NCBI GenBank assembly: GCA_001661245.1
Contig: KV454014.1
Location: 790,631 to 854,630 of the forward strand
DNA: 64,000 nt
Direction of reading: 5' to 3'
From: Pachysolen tannophilus NRRL Y-2460
Lineage: Eukaryota; Ascomycota; Pichiomycetes; Alaninales; Pachysolenaceae
Shown here: piece by piece, positions 10,406 through 20,320 of the stretch
Numbering within the stretch: position 1 is the stretch's first letter
How the letters are laid out: each line of letters starts with the position of its first letter
Position numbers and translations under genes: made by a program
The notes under the pieces: generated by a model
What the model was told of the DNA's origin: nothing
Seen by the model: only the letters and a program-made list of their open reading frames with translations
The model's database searches: none

Positions 10406-13400
10406 TCATGTCTGAGCCAGAGCTTCGGCCTGATTTTTCAATTTGAATAACATATACTCGGCACTGTGACCAAATCTATTGAATCCAAAAACACCTGCAC
10501 CAGGCAAGATAACTTCTTCATCCAATGTATTATTATCTTCTTCTTCCGTATCCTTTTCTGCTTCTTCATCTCTTTGAATTTCTTCGTCTGCCTTTTCGAC
10601 TGTGACTGATTCTTTGTTGTCATCTTCAATAGGCTTAATAACCCGTCTTCTTCTCTTAACTGGCGGCAAACCATCAAAAAATTCGGCTTTAGCCAGAATT
10701 CTTTTTCTCTCTTCTTCCTCTTCTTCGTCAACTCTAATCTCAGGCTTTGGCTTTCTTGGAATTCTTCCTTTGCCAAATCTCAACAAATCAGAATTTCTTT
10801 CATTAAAGAATTCTTGATTGATAATACGATTGTTTACCACAACAGGAGGACCCCTAAACCATACGTTAGGTAATGGTGGTGAATTAGTTCCTCTACTACC
10901 TTCCAGTTCGGCATCTTTTTGTGATTGTTGAAATTCATTAGCAATATAGGTTGAACTTTTCAATAATCTATCCTTGTTTTTCAAATCCAAGACATTAGTA
11001 AAAGCTTGTACTAACTCCCTATTGTTATTGATTAATTTCTGTAACCTATAAGGAATAAGAAAAGAGTTTGAGGTAGTTGATGGAATGAAGTTTGAAACAC
11101 TGTGATGTAACTGGTTATAAGGAGACGATACAATTTTTGTAGAAAACTGTGTTTGCTGATGATTAGCATATTGATTATTATTAATCACACTTATGTTATT
11201 ATTAACGTTGCCATAGTAATGCAGTTGCTGTAAAACTTGTGGATGCTGCCTATAAGCCTGTTGCAGTTGCTGCTGCAGGTGTTGTTGCAGTTGTTGTTGC
11301 AGTTGCAGTTGCAGTTGTTGTTGTTGCAGTTGTTGCTGCTGCTGTAACTGATGAGGCTGCGCTTGTTGTTGTTGAAATTGTTGAGTTTGCTGATGAAACT
11401 GGTGAGTGTGGGAAACCGGTTGTGGAGAACTATAGTGGGAAGAGGTTGATTTTTTAATAATCACGTTTCTTGCAGGACTTGATAAATACTGACCCAAATC
11501 ATCATCCAAGGCGGGACCTCTCTTATAAACACCACCGATTAATGGTGGAGCATTTAATGATGCAATTATTGGTTCAGGGATAGGATCGCGTTCAGTTGCA
11601 TTTGGAGGTAACAAATGCATCAAAGGTGAAGTAAATTTCTGGAAAAATCTCAAATTTCCATTTGGAAATGGAATAATCGGATCTTCAATTTCACGTACTT
11701 CATCTGGAATACATGCTTTCCAAGTTCTAATTTTATTGAAATTTTTATCATGATCAGAATATCTAAATTCACAAATAAATAATGGACCTTCAAATTTAAA
11801 AGCAGGTTCACCTCTTTGATATCTGGTAAAATAAGCAACGTAACACGGTCCAATAATATCTTCAACCAAATGATCTCTATATTGTCCAGTTTTGAAAACT
11901 TCATTTTCATAAAATAATCTATCCACTCTATGAACAGTTTGTTCTGGTCTATAATACCAACAAACATTAACATATCTTTTATTACCATCATCAGGAGTAG
12001 ACCATATTCTAAAAATTTGTGCTGGGATTGGTTTAGTTTCATCGTTTGGATTTCTTAATAAAATCCAATCACCTACTTTATACGTATGATCATTAATTTC
12101 CAAATAATCAATTGGAACTCTCATACCATGAGCATCACTAACTAAATAAGATGAATCAGGTTTTGCCAACTCTTCACTAATGATAACTTTAACAGTTTGT
12201 TCAAATTCCAAAATTTTTTGCATCATTTCAGGGTTTGTATCTTGATAATATAATTTATTATTTTCAATAACTAAAAATAAATCATTTAAAAAACTTTCAA
12301 CATTTGGATATTTTCTTTGTTTTGTTTTAATTCTAATATTATCAATACAAATTGGATTTGAAATTTTTTTATAATAATCAGGTTTAATTTGAATATTTGG
12401 TAATCTATCAAGGTCTGCGTATAATAATTCACCTTTTGAATTTCTTTGTTTTTTCATATTTCTCATAATGTTTTTAATTCTTTGTTCATGAGGTTTATCA
12501 ATAACAGGAGGTTTACCTCTTTTATTCCAACTTTCTAAAATTTCACGTTGATTTGGATGAGGTGCTAAAGCTGTTGTTGTATTCAAGACGATTGGTGATG
12601 GTTTTGGGACCATTACCGGTTGTTGATCCATTGTGATAACAGTTGGTGTTGGTGTTGGTGTTGGTGTTCCAGAAGTAGACACTGTTCCATGAGAATTTGG
12701 AATATTTGTAGGAGCAGATATATTATTATTATATGAGCCATTGTGTGAAGAATCTGCAGTAGCGTTATTATCATTATTATTTGTTTTAAAAGTACTATTG
12801 ATTATTTGAAATTGTCCTGTTTGAGGCATTGACGATAATGGTTGGGCTTGAGGAGCCAGTACAGATATTCCAGAAGATTGTTCTCTTCGATTATGTACAT
12901 TATTATTATGTTCAATATATTTAGGTCCCTTGTGGTTATTCTCAAGATGATCTCTGTTAACTGTAATGTTGACATCATCATTGTGATTAGCATTATCCGC
13001 ATGATTATGTACTTCATGGTCTTGATGGTCTTCGTGGTCATCATGGTCTTCATCCTCATCCTCATCATCATCATCTTCTTCTTCTTCATCTTCGTCCTCA
13101 TCATCTTCACCTTCATTTTCATTTCCATGAAGGGCGCCACCATCATTTTCGTTTCCATCACTTTGTAATTGCGTATATTCATCATCATTACCATCCTCCC
13201 CTGGTAAAGGACCCAAGGAAGGATAAGTAACATCTTCATGACCAAACAAGTTTTCATCTTTTATAAGCAGGGGGATAATAATTTCTCTCAAGAATTCATC
13301 CAATACCATTGCATCTTTTGCAATTGAACTTTCCTTTTCATTATAAAATCTTGCATTCCAAGTGATTTGAGCCAAATCTAATACAAAATGTTGAGGAACA

Positions 13401-13723
13401 TTATAACGCCTATGTTTTAAATTTGCACCAACAGAATGTAAAGAAATTGGTCTTTTAATTATTTTATAATATTCAGTATTATTTCTCAATGGTAATCTTT
13501 GGAAAACTTCACTAATAGGATGTCCATTAGTATCATCTTTTAATTCATAAATTCTATCAAATAATGGTTTAATAGTATTTGCCAAATATTCTTTTTGTTC
13601 CTCTGTAGCCTTTGGTCTCTTTGGCTTATTATTAGAATTAGAATTATTGGAATTGGAATTGGAATTGGGACTAGAAATGGGATTAGAAATGGGATTTTTA
13701 GAAATTTTAATTTTTGTGGACAT
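10406..13723 (-). CDS. RSC2: RSC chromatin-remodelling complex subunit Rsc1/Rsc2 (two bromodomains plus BAH)
   Basis: The start is the ATG at 13721-13723 (MSTKIKISK); upstream codons in this frame lack an ATG. About 1105 residues. Bromodomain 1 (~40-150) shows LPLRNNTEYYKIIKRPISL and NARFYNEKES. An acidic His/Asp/Glu-rich linker follows, then GKPPVIDKP (AT-hook-like) near 404. Bromodomain 2 (~415-515) has LPNIQIKPDYYKKISNPI. The BAH domain (~544-680) has YKVGDWILLRNP, VCWYYRPEQTVHR and GPCYVAYFTRYQRGEP. A Gln-rich region (~775-820) and a C-terminal block ending GFNRFGHSAEYMLFKLKNQ complete it. In yeast the protein is a nuclear RSC subunit that helps target nucleosome remodelling. Only one copy is visible here, so whether it is called RSC1 or RSC2 is arbitrary. 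Confidence 0.88.
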   Translation of the reverse strand: MSTKIKISKNPISNPISSPNSNSNSNNSNSNNKPKRPKATEEQKEYLANTIKPLFDRIYELKDDTNGHPISEVFQRLPLRNNTEYYKIIKRPISLHSVGANLKHRRYNVPQHFVLDLAQITWNARFYNEKESSIAKDAMVLDEFLREIIIPLLIKDENLFGHEDVTYPSLGPLPGEDGNDDEYTQLQSDGNENDGGALHGNENEGEDDEDEDEEEEDDDDEDEDEDHDDHEDHQDHEVHNHADNANHNDDVNITVNRDHLENNHKGPKYIEHNNNVHNRREQSSGISVLAPQAQPLSSMPQTGQFQIINSTFKTNNNDNNATADSSHNGSYNNNISAPTNIPNSHGTVSTSGTPTPTPTPTVITMDQQPVMVPKPSPIVLNTTTALAPHPNQREILESWNKRGKPPVIDKPHEQRIKNIMRNMKKQRNSKGELLYADLDRLPNIQIKPDYYKKISNPICIDNIRIKTKQRKYPNVESFLNDLFLVIENNKLYYQDTNPEMMQKILEFEQTVKVIISEELAKPDSSYLVSDAHGMRVPIDYLEINDHTYKVGDWILLRNPNDETKPIPAQIFRIWSTPDDGNKRYVNVCWYYRPEQTVHRVDRLFYENEVFKTGQYRDHLVEDIIGPCYVAYFTRYQRGEPAFKFEGPLFICEFRYSDHDKNFNKIRTWKACIPDEVREIEDPIIPFPNGNLRFFQKFTSPLMHLLPPNATERDPIPEPIIASLNAPPLIGGVYKRGPALDDDLGQYLSSPARNVIIKKSTSSHYSSPQPVSHTHQFHQQTQQFQQQQAQPHQLQQQQQLQQQQLQLQLQQQLQQHLQQQLQQAYRQHPQVLQQLHYYGNVNNNISVINNNQYANHQQTQFSTKIVSSPYNQLHHSVSNFIPSTTSNSFLIPYRLQKLINNNRELVQAFTNVLDLKNKDRLLKSSTYIANEFQQSQKDAELEGSRGTNSPPLPNVWFRGPPVVVNNRIINQEFFNERNSDLLRFGKGRIPRKPKPEIRVDEEEEEERKRILAKAEFFDGLPPVKRRRRVIKPIEDDNKESVTVEKADEEIQRDEEAEKDTEEEDNNTLDEEVILPGAGVFGFNRFGHSAEYMLFKLKNQAEALAQT

Positions 13724-14874
13724 TGGCGCCAAATTAAAATTTAAAAAAGAAAGAAAAATTAAAATTATCAAATTTGATTAGATTAAATCGAATCTTTCAA
13801 TCTAAATCTAACTCACACACTTTTTTTCTTTTTTGATTATTTAAAAAAGAAAAAAAAAGAAAAATAAAAACAAAAAAATAACCCTAAAACACAGGATGAG
13901 TTTTTTTAATTTTTTTCTTTTTGTTTTTTTTTTTTGGTGTTGTTATTTTCGAAAAGGTTTAAAAAAAAAAACGAACAAAAAAATTTTCGGGAAAAAGAAC
14001 AAAAAAAATGAAGAAAACTTGAGTTTTTAATGCACTACTAGTTTTATGCTAAAGAAAAAACCAAGGTTAATGGAGTCGTGTTTGATTAATTAAATAAATT
14101 GTGCGCTATTAACTTATTTTGATTATTTACACCACACACGACTTTCTTCTTTAAACAAGTTTTTAAAATAGAGACTGTCTTGGGTGACAAGGTGGTGTGA
14201 CGCAAGATATGACGCAAGATATGACAAGAAAATGTGACAAGATAATATAACGCCAGGTGTAGGGTGTGGGAACTACTTTTATTCCTCGGAGATATAAAGT
14301 ATAAAATAATAATAATAATAATATTAAATATTATTATTATTAACATGTTTAACTAGTCTGAATATGAAATGAGGTTAGATCAAAAGCGAATCAAGAGAGA
14401 AAAAAAAAATATAAATGCAATTAATAAAAAATAGAAAAAAGTGCAGACCAAGAAGCATTCAAGGATGTTTTATTATTTTAATGTCTTATTTTAACGAAGT
14501 TTTTAAATGTATTATTTTTTTTTTTTTTTTTTACTACACTTTTAATCTTCAATGTTATATGTGATACGTAATACATTTTTATAAGTATCAGTAATGATGT
14601 AAAAAAAAAAAAACCTAAAATTACAAAACAATCAATCGTCTGAGTTGAAATTTTTATTTTCTATTTTATTTTATTTTAATAAATATATTTGATTTGAAAA
14701 TAATGAACAAAAGAAGAAAATTCAAATTTAAATTTAAACCTTTATCAGGTAAAATGCACTGCTGGTAGATCAAAAAAAAAAATATTTCCTTTTTAGGAAT
14801 ATACATTTTTAAATTAAAATTAACTTGACGCGGCACCAAGGCAATTTAAAATAGTATTAAATCAGTCTCATAGG

Positions 14875-14911
14875 TAGGTAAGTAGGTAAGTAAGTAAGTA
14901 AGTAGGTAGGT
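14875..14911. repeat. GTAG/GTAA tetranucleotide repeat
   Basis: A run of about nine GTAR units (GTAG, GTAA) in the RSC1/2-17034 intergenic region. Confidence 0.8.
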
Positions 14912-15281
14912 CACTTGATAAAAAAAATCAATCTTTAGATGCCCAGATGACTTGCAGAAACTCCACAATGCAAATTGAATTTTTTTTTTTATTTTCTTTT
15001 TTATAGTTATGGTTTTGCCCTGAAGTTCATCCACACTGTATAATTTAAGGTTTCTAGACTTTTATAGTTTGGTTACATATACGATCTTTGAATAACAATA
15101 AATAAATCATTATGATATGAAAAAAAAAAAAAAAAAAAAAGCAAAAAAATAATATATTACATATTGTTTATTTAATTTTCCTGTTGAGATTGAACTGATA
15201 TCGATTATACTAATAGATTATTATATTAGGTTCATGTAGCCAATTTGTTCATACATACATACATCATTTATCATCAGTTAC

Positions 15282-15317
15282 TTTTTTTTTTTTTTTTTTC
15301 AAAAAAAAAAAAAAAAA
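15282..15317. repeat. T18-C-A17 perfect palindrome
   Basis: Eighteen T, one C, seventeen A: a perfect inverted repeat of 17 bases around a single C. It could form a hairpin in either strand's RNA or act as a bidirectional terminator-like element. Confidence 0.85.
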
Positions 15318-17033
15318 CTATCCATCTAGGTATGCTGTAAACTTTTCCGATCTTCTTTATAAATAATTATTTTGTTAATCATTAAATATATAAAATATGA
15401 AATTTCAAAATGTATGTTCTAACTTGATTCATTTAAGTAGATCAAAAATAAAAATTTACTGCTATACTAGGTACCATTTTTCAAAGTTGTATCGATGAAA
15501 AACCTGAACCGGCAGCAAGTCACAGTGATACAAATGAATATACATACATATAAAAAGAAAGAAGAATTATAAGAGGGGAGAATAAATGTATCAATTTTTC
15601 TTTTTTTTTTGAAAAAAAGACTATTATTACCGAATATCTTAATCTTTAAAAGGAAAAAAACAATGGAAAAAAAAAAAGAAAAAAATGTATGCATTAATGC
15701 AATATCAGTAACAAATTGTAATTTTTATGCTGACCTTTAAAGGGTCTTGAAAATGATTTGAATAAAAGCTTAGAATTCTTTTTTTTTTTCCTTTGAATGA
15801 AAAAAAAACTGAACGTTAAAAACCAAAAATAGAATGTATAATCTTTTTTCACATGTTGGCTCTTAGTTATAGTAACTAACTATAAAATTATCACATTTTC
15901 ATCATCAACCTATTTCGGAAAATCAATGGCTTCTTTTACAAAATAAAAATAAAAATAAGAAAAAGAAATAGTCTGGTTAGCTAGTTATATTTTTAAGTTT
16001 TTTTTTTTTTTTTTTTTGATTATTATTATTATTATTTTTACTGTAATTTCAGTCCTCTCTAGTTTATAATTAAATCAAGGACATATATTAAAGTCCCATA
16101 ACTTTTAAATACACATATATACAAACTCCTTTAACCTTATCTAGATGCTTAAGCTTCATAAAACTTGCATCATTTCGGTCTTCTTCGGTCTTATTGATCT
16201 TCTACTGCCCTCGAAGTCTAAAAAAAAAATATAATAATAATAATTATAAAAATAACACAATACACATAATATGCTTTGCTACTTTCTTTTTTTTTTTTTT
16301 TATTTTATTTTATTTGCCCAGACTACTACTCCTCCACCATATTGAAAATAAAATTAAAAAAAAAAAAGAATGAATAGAAAATAATTGAGCTTTCCCATGG
16401 AGTTAAAAAGAAAAAGAAAAAAAAAAAGAAAAAATCCCTTAAGATTAGTTAACTATTCCGCCTATTTACAAGGTAAAATGCAAGGATGATCCAGGCCTAA
16501 ATATACTGCGTAAAATATCTAAATTTACGTACAGATTAACTAAAAAGGCAGGCAAGTAATCTACAGCTTTAACCTACAGAATTATACAGATGGTTAAAAT
16601 TTACTAAGTAGTAATAACAGGAAAACGTACAGTTAAAGAATGTTAGTTTTATTTGATTACCATGGTAATAAATTGCAATGTAGACATTTACTTTATAAGT
16701 GCTTTTTTATTTATCAGTATTTGTTTGTTTTAGTAGGCTGATAATACTTCTATGAAACTAATGTACATTAAAAATCATTAGGTTATTTCGATAAAAAAGT
16801 ATAAGTATATCGTTAAATTCCTTTTTTCCTTAATTCTTTCTTTAGTACTTACTAAGATAACCTATCATTAATACCCTAAAAATAAATAAGAAAAAATTCA
16901 AAAGCGGTTGTAAAAAATTACATCACAATCAATACGCTTTTGAAAAATTGTAACTTTTCAGTTTGTGCCTTTTTTTTTTTTTTTTTTTTTTAAGAGGTTT
17001 TTGGTTTTCATGTACTTTTGTTCTTGAAAGATT

Positions 17034-18638
17034 ATGAGTTTTTTAATTGAAGACGAGTGTCAATCAAAGCAAATTTATCAGTACAATAACAATGACCATC
17101 AATATATACATGAAAACTCTAATACCGAGTCGATTTTAAATCAATTTCCACAGACTCTTGCTGGTCCACCATTATTACAAGAACCATTACAGGTACATCA
17201 ACATTCTCATTCACATTCACATTCACATTCACATTCAAATCTTTTTTCAGTACAGAAAACTATTTATTCAAATACTAATAGAAAATTAAATGATTCATAT
17301 AATAGTAATAATTATGATGAAAATACAAGAATTGATCAAATTGATGATCAGTTACTCCTATTACAATTACAGAATCAACTTCAGCAACAGCAGAGCTTAA
17401 TGGAATCATCACTGTCATTACCTACAGAAACAGGTGATGTCATTGCAGATGGTTATATAATTAAAAATAATGATGTATTTTTCAATATAAATGATTCACA
17501 CCCTCCAATAGTTGATCCACTTACTGTTGAAGATATTACAGTTCCTAATAGTAGTGGGTGTGCTATTTTTAATTTTAATGGTAATCATAGCAACAACATC
17601 ACTGGAACAGGCAATTATTCATCTTCTGCACTCGCTACTGCTGCTGCTACTGCTACTTCCACGGTTTCTGCATCTGCTGCTGCATCTGCAACATCTAATC
17701 TTATTGATCCTACTAGAAAGTTAGAGTTACCTGGATCATCGAGATTAGATAAATTAACCTTAGCATCTCCTTTCATAGAATCATCACAAATTTTTGACAA
17801 TAATACCATTATCAATACTATTACTGAAAATCAGGACAACAATGATAACGACATTAAAAAAAATTTAAAGAGTCATAAGAAAAATTTTGAAATCATAGCA
17901 AATCAATCATCATCACCTTCAAAGTTTCTGTCTTCTTGTAGCTCCTCCTCTGCTTTATACCAAAGCTCATTTTCAAAAGATACCAACACTAACACTGAAA
18001 CTAACATTAAACCATCGGTTCAAAATACAACAACTAAATTAATAAGGACAAATAGTTCCAATGCTTCGCTAAATAATAGTTTAGGGAGCCGGAGCCAGAC
18101 ATCGCCTATTGCAAGAATTAGACCATTGATGCAACGTGGGAATACGATATCAACATCTTCGTTGATGAACTATTCTACTTCAAATGATAATGCTAGTAAT
18201 AACAGCAACAATATTGGAGGAAACGCTTCGAATCCTTTTTATAAACCCCCTCCATTCATCAGGAGATTGTCTTCACCATTTTCTGTTAATTCCAAAGATA
18301 AGACTTCTTTAGATTCAGATAAAAAATTTGCAACAGCTGCTGCTACAGTTGCGGCTGCAATTACTGGAGAAACAGCTGCTAATATGACTAGGAAACACAG
18401 TAAACATCTCTTATCAAATTTGAAATATGATGGGAAAGAATTACATCCAACTGTCAAAGTTGTTAAAAGGAGAAAAACTATGTCCTCGCTTTCAACTAGT
18501 TTCCAAAAAGCTTTATCTCCTAATGATTTTACCAGTTTTTACAACGAAGAGTCAAAGTTCAATAATGTTATTAGTCCTAGTAATACCAAGAAGACTAATA
18601 AAGGGTTTAAAAATTTCATTAGCTATAAAGTTGAATGA
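17034..18638 (+). CDS. Unrecognised low-complexity protein, possible nuclear/cell-cycle regulator
   Basis: 534 residues from the ATG at 17034. I do not recognise a domain. The N-terminal half has a His-Ser dipeptide repeat (HSHSHSHSHSHSHS, ~56-69), Gln-, Asn- and Ala-rich runs and an ATAAATATSTVSASAAA stretch. The C-terminal half has several Ser-Pro/Thr-Pro sites in basic context: SSSPSKF, SRSQTSPIARIRP, FIRRLSSPF, KALSPND, NVISPSN; and basic patches VKVVKRRKT and TRKHSKHLL. These would suit a CDK/PKA-phosphorylated nuclear regulator, but that is inference from composition. Codon use resembles its neighbours, so it is a plausible real gene. The upstream region is 3.3 kb, unusually long, as often seen for heavily regulated genes. 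Confidence 0.65.
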   Translation: MSFLIEDECQSKQIYQYNNNDHQYIHENSNTESILNQFPQTLAGPPLLQEPLQVHQHSHSHSHSHSHSNLFSVQKTIYSNTNRKLNDSYNSNNYDENTRIDQIDDQLLLLQLQNQLQQQQSLMESSLSLPTETGDVIADGYIIKNNDVFFNINDSHPPIVDPLTVEDITVPNSSGCAIFNFNGNHSNNITGTGNYSSSALATAAATATSTVSASAAASATSNLIDPTRKLELPGSSRLDKLTLASPFIESSQIFDNNTIINTITENQDNNDNDIKKNLKSHKKNFEIIANQSSSPSKFLSSCSSSSALYQSSFSKDTNTNTETNIKPSVQNTTTKLIRTNSSNASLNNSLGSRSQTSPIARIRPLMQRGNTISTSSLMNYSTSNDNASNNSNNIGGNASNPFYKPPPFIRRLSSPFSVNSKDKTSLDSDKKFATAAATVAAAITGETAANMTRKHSKHLLSNLKYDGKELHPTVKVVKRRKTMSSLSTSFQKALSPNDFTSFYNEESKFNNVISPSNTKKTNKGFKNFISYKVE

Positions 18639-19039
18639 ATCATTATATTGTTAAAAATGGCTGGAAAAAAAAAAAAAAAAACCAAAAAAAAAAAAAGGGT
18701 GAGGTTATTATATTTTCGTTTTTGTGTTATGGTTGATCAGTTTTTTTACAATTGCTGCTTTCTTTTTTTAGGATTTTCATGATGGTTTCATCCCTATGAC
18801 TGTTTTTTCTTGTTTCTTGTTTCTTGTTTTCTCGATTCACGCTTTCTTTTCTTTTTCATTTTTTTTTTTTCTCTCTTATGGTTTAATGCTGCGTTTTTCT
18901 TAGGTATATTCGGTGTTTCTTTTGTACTGATAAAACTTGCTCGAATAGACAGCAATTTCTCTTTTTCCTCTTTTTGTTTTCTCTTTCTTTAAACATAATG
19001 ATGATCAATGAAAATATTACTAGATTATTATATTTCAGT
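18639..19039. other. Convergent 3' intergenic region
   Basis: Between the gene ending at 18638 and the C2H2 gene ending at 19040. T-rich with A-runs at 18665-18696. The frame at 18810-18992 is a Phe-rich low-complexity translation. Nothing else seen. Confidence 0.65.
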
Positions 19040-19930
19040 TTATTGGCTTATAAGAGCATCAATAAGTAATTGGCATCTAAGAAAATATTTTTTTTTCTCC
19101 AGTAAATCTTTACTTAATTCATTATCTAGTACATTTTCAAGCGATTTCAATAAACCATGATAATCTTGTAAATTGTTATAAAATTTTTGTAAATCAGTTA
19201 TACTATCTATTTGATTTACATCAAATTGGCTTATACTTTGCCTACTAATTTCGTTTAATCCAGTTAAGTGCATTTTTTTCACCTCATTTAAATTAGTATT
19301 AGTTACTTCACCATCTAATATTTTCAGAAGTTGCTGTTCATTAGTCTTGGGGTTAAAAAATGTATTTGAATAATATTTTAAAGATTTTTCAACATTTTGC
19401 AAAATCAATTCTTTGTCAGTATTATTGAATTTGGTATGATACCAATATGGATATTCAACTTCTTCTAAATTATTACTATTAGAAACTTCATGAACAGTCT
19501 TAATATGTTTCAACAATGCATCAGACCTTGTGAAATGTTTTGAACACTCTGGAAGTACACAATAAAAAGGTTTCTCTCCTGTATGTGTTCTTAAATGTGA
19601 AACTAGTGCAAATCTACTAGGTTGGTTAACACCAAATCTTGAACAATTTTCCCATTTACAAGAATTAGCTGAAATGGTAGTTAAATGTACATTATTCAAA
19701 TGCTGAACCAAATCATCTAACTTGCTAAAAGATGTATTACAGTGATCCCATTGACACTGACGGACCGCGTTACTGTTATTGCTATTACTGTTATTACTGC
19801 TATTATTATTATTATTATTATTATTATCAATTTCCGTTTCTGAGAAACTTGTCTTTTTCCCATATTCGAGCACAAGTTCATCAAAAAATTTATCAATATC
19901 AGAACCACCCTCCGGATCGCATGCCATCAT
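19040..19930 (-). CDS. C2H2 zinc-finger protein (GLI/Iec1-like arrangement), function unassigned
   Basis: 296 residues from the ATG at 19928-19930 (MMACDPEGG); the next codon upstream is TTG. After an Asn/Ser-rich stretch come three C2H2 fingers: CQWDHCNTSF..HLNNVH, CKWENCSRFG..HLRTHTGEKPF and CVLPECSKHFTRSDALLKHIKTVH. The first two have Trp between the first Cys pair (CxW..C), as in GLI/ZIC/Zap1-type fingers, and the third looks DNA-contacting (RSDALLKH). A YPYWYH block follows, then a helical C-terminal region of ~140 residues with coiled-coil-like Leu spacing. Fission-yeast Iec1 (INO80 complex) has a similar compact GLI-like finger set, but I cannot confirm orthology. It is divergent from FRS2, 390 bp away. 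Confidence 0.75.
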   Translation of the reverse strand: MMACDPEGGSDIDKFFDELVLEYGKKTSFSETEIDNNNNNNNNSSNNSNSNNSNAVRQCQWDHCNTSFSKLDDLVQHLNNVHLTTISANSCKWENCSRFGVNQPSRFALVSHLRTHTGEKPFYCVLPECSKHFTRSDALLKHIKTVHEVSNSNNLEEVEYPYWYHTKFNNTDKELILQNVEKSLKYYSNTFFNPKTNEQQLLKILDGEVTNTNLNEVKKMHLTGLNEISRQSISQFDVNQIDSITDLQKFYNNLQDYHGLLKSLENVLDNELSKDLLEKKKYFLRCQLLIDALISQ

Positions 19931-20320
19931 CAAATATCAAACTATCCAACTAAATTATAATGATTTGATCAAAGAAAATCTGATCCAGTTGAATTAATGA
20001 ATAAATGAATAAATGAATAAATGAATAATAGCTGTTAATTGGAAACCCCATTAAAAATGTTAAGAGAAAAATACAAGACGTGTGCAAACTACTCAAAATT
20101 CCCTTTTGGGAAATAGGGTAATTACTCAATGGTTTTTTTTTCTCTCAATTTTTTTCCAACATCGAACTTTGGTTTAGTATTAAATGATTCATTGTTGAAT
20201 GAAGCATATTTTATAAAGCATCACGGTATCATTATCGGAATCATTGAGGTTTTAAATCTTTGAGTCTTAGATAGGAGAAACTTTTTTTTTGTTGGTTTCT
20301 TTTTTTTTCTTTGGTCCCTC
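19931..20320. other. Divergent promoter region between the zinc-finger gene and FRS2
   Basis: Contains tandem ATGAATAA units at 19997-20030, and T-rich stretches just upstream of FRS2. No RNA gene seen. Confidence 0.65.
19997..20030. repeat. Tandem 8-mer ATGAATAA, about four copies
   Basis: ATGAATAA/AATGAATA is repeated four times in tandem in the FRS2 divergent promoter. Confidence 0.85.

Larger units (their letters stand above)
13724..17033. other. 3.3-kb intergenic region, no gene recognised
   Basis: The longest gene-free stretch in the window, between divergent RSC1/2 and the unrecognised gene at 17034. It is dominated by A and T tracts, with tetranucleotide GTAA/GTAG repeats near 14875, a T18-C-A17 palindrome at 15282-15317, and a doubled CGGTCTT motif near 16177-16192. 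Open frames at 14086-14346, 14846-15034 and 15467-15694 look like noise. Such a long upstream region could be a large promoter or hide a non-coding RNA, but I cannot identify one. Confidence 0.6.

Noticed and set aside
12802-13257. Met/Lys-rich frame inside RSC1/2
   Set aside because: Out-of-frame reading of the acidic GAT/GAA-rich linker.
14590-14645. C/D-box snoRNA-like pair (AATGATGT ... CTGA)
   Set aside because: The C box is imperfect, the spacing is short and no terminal stem or guide region is visible.
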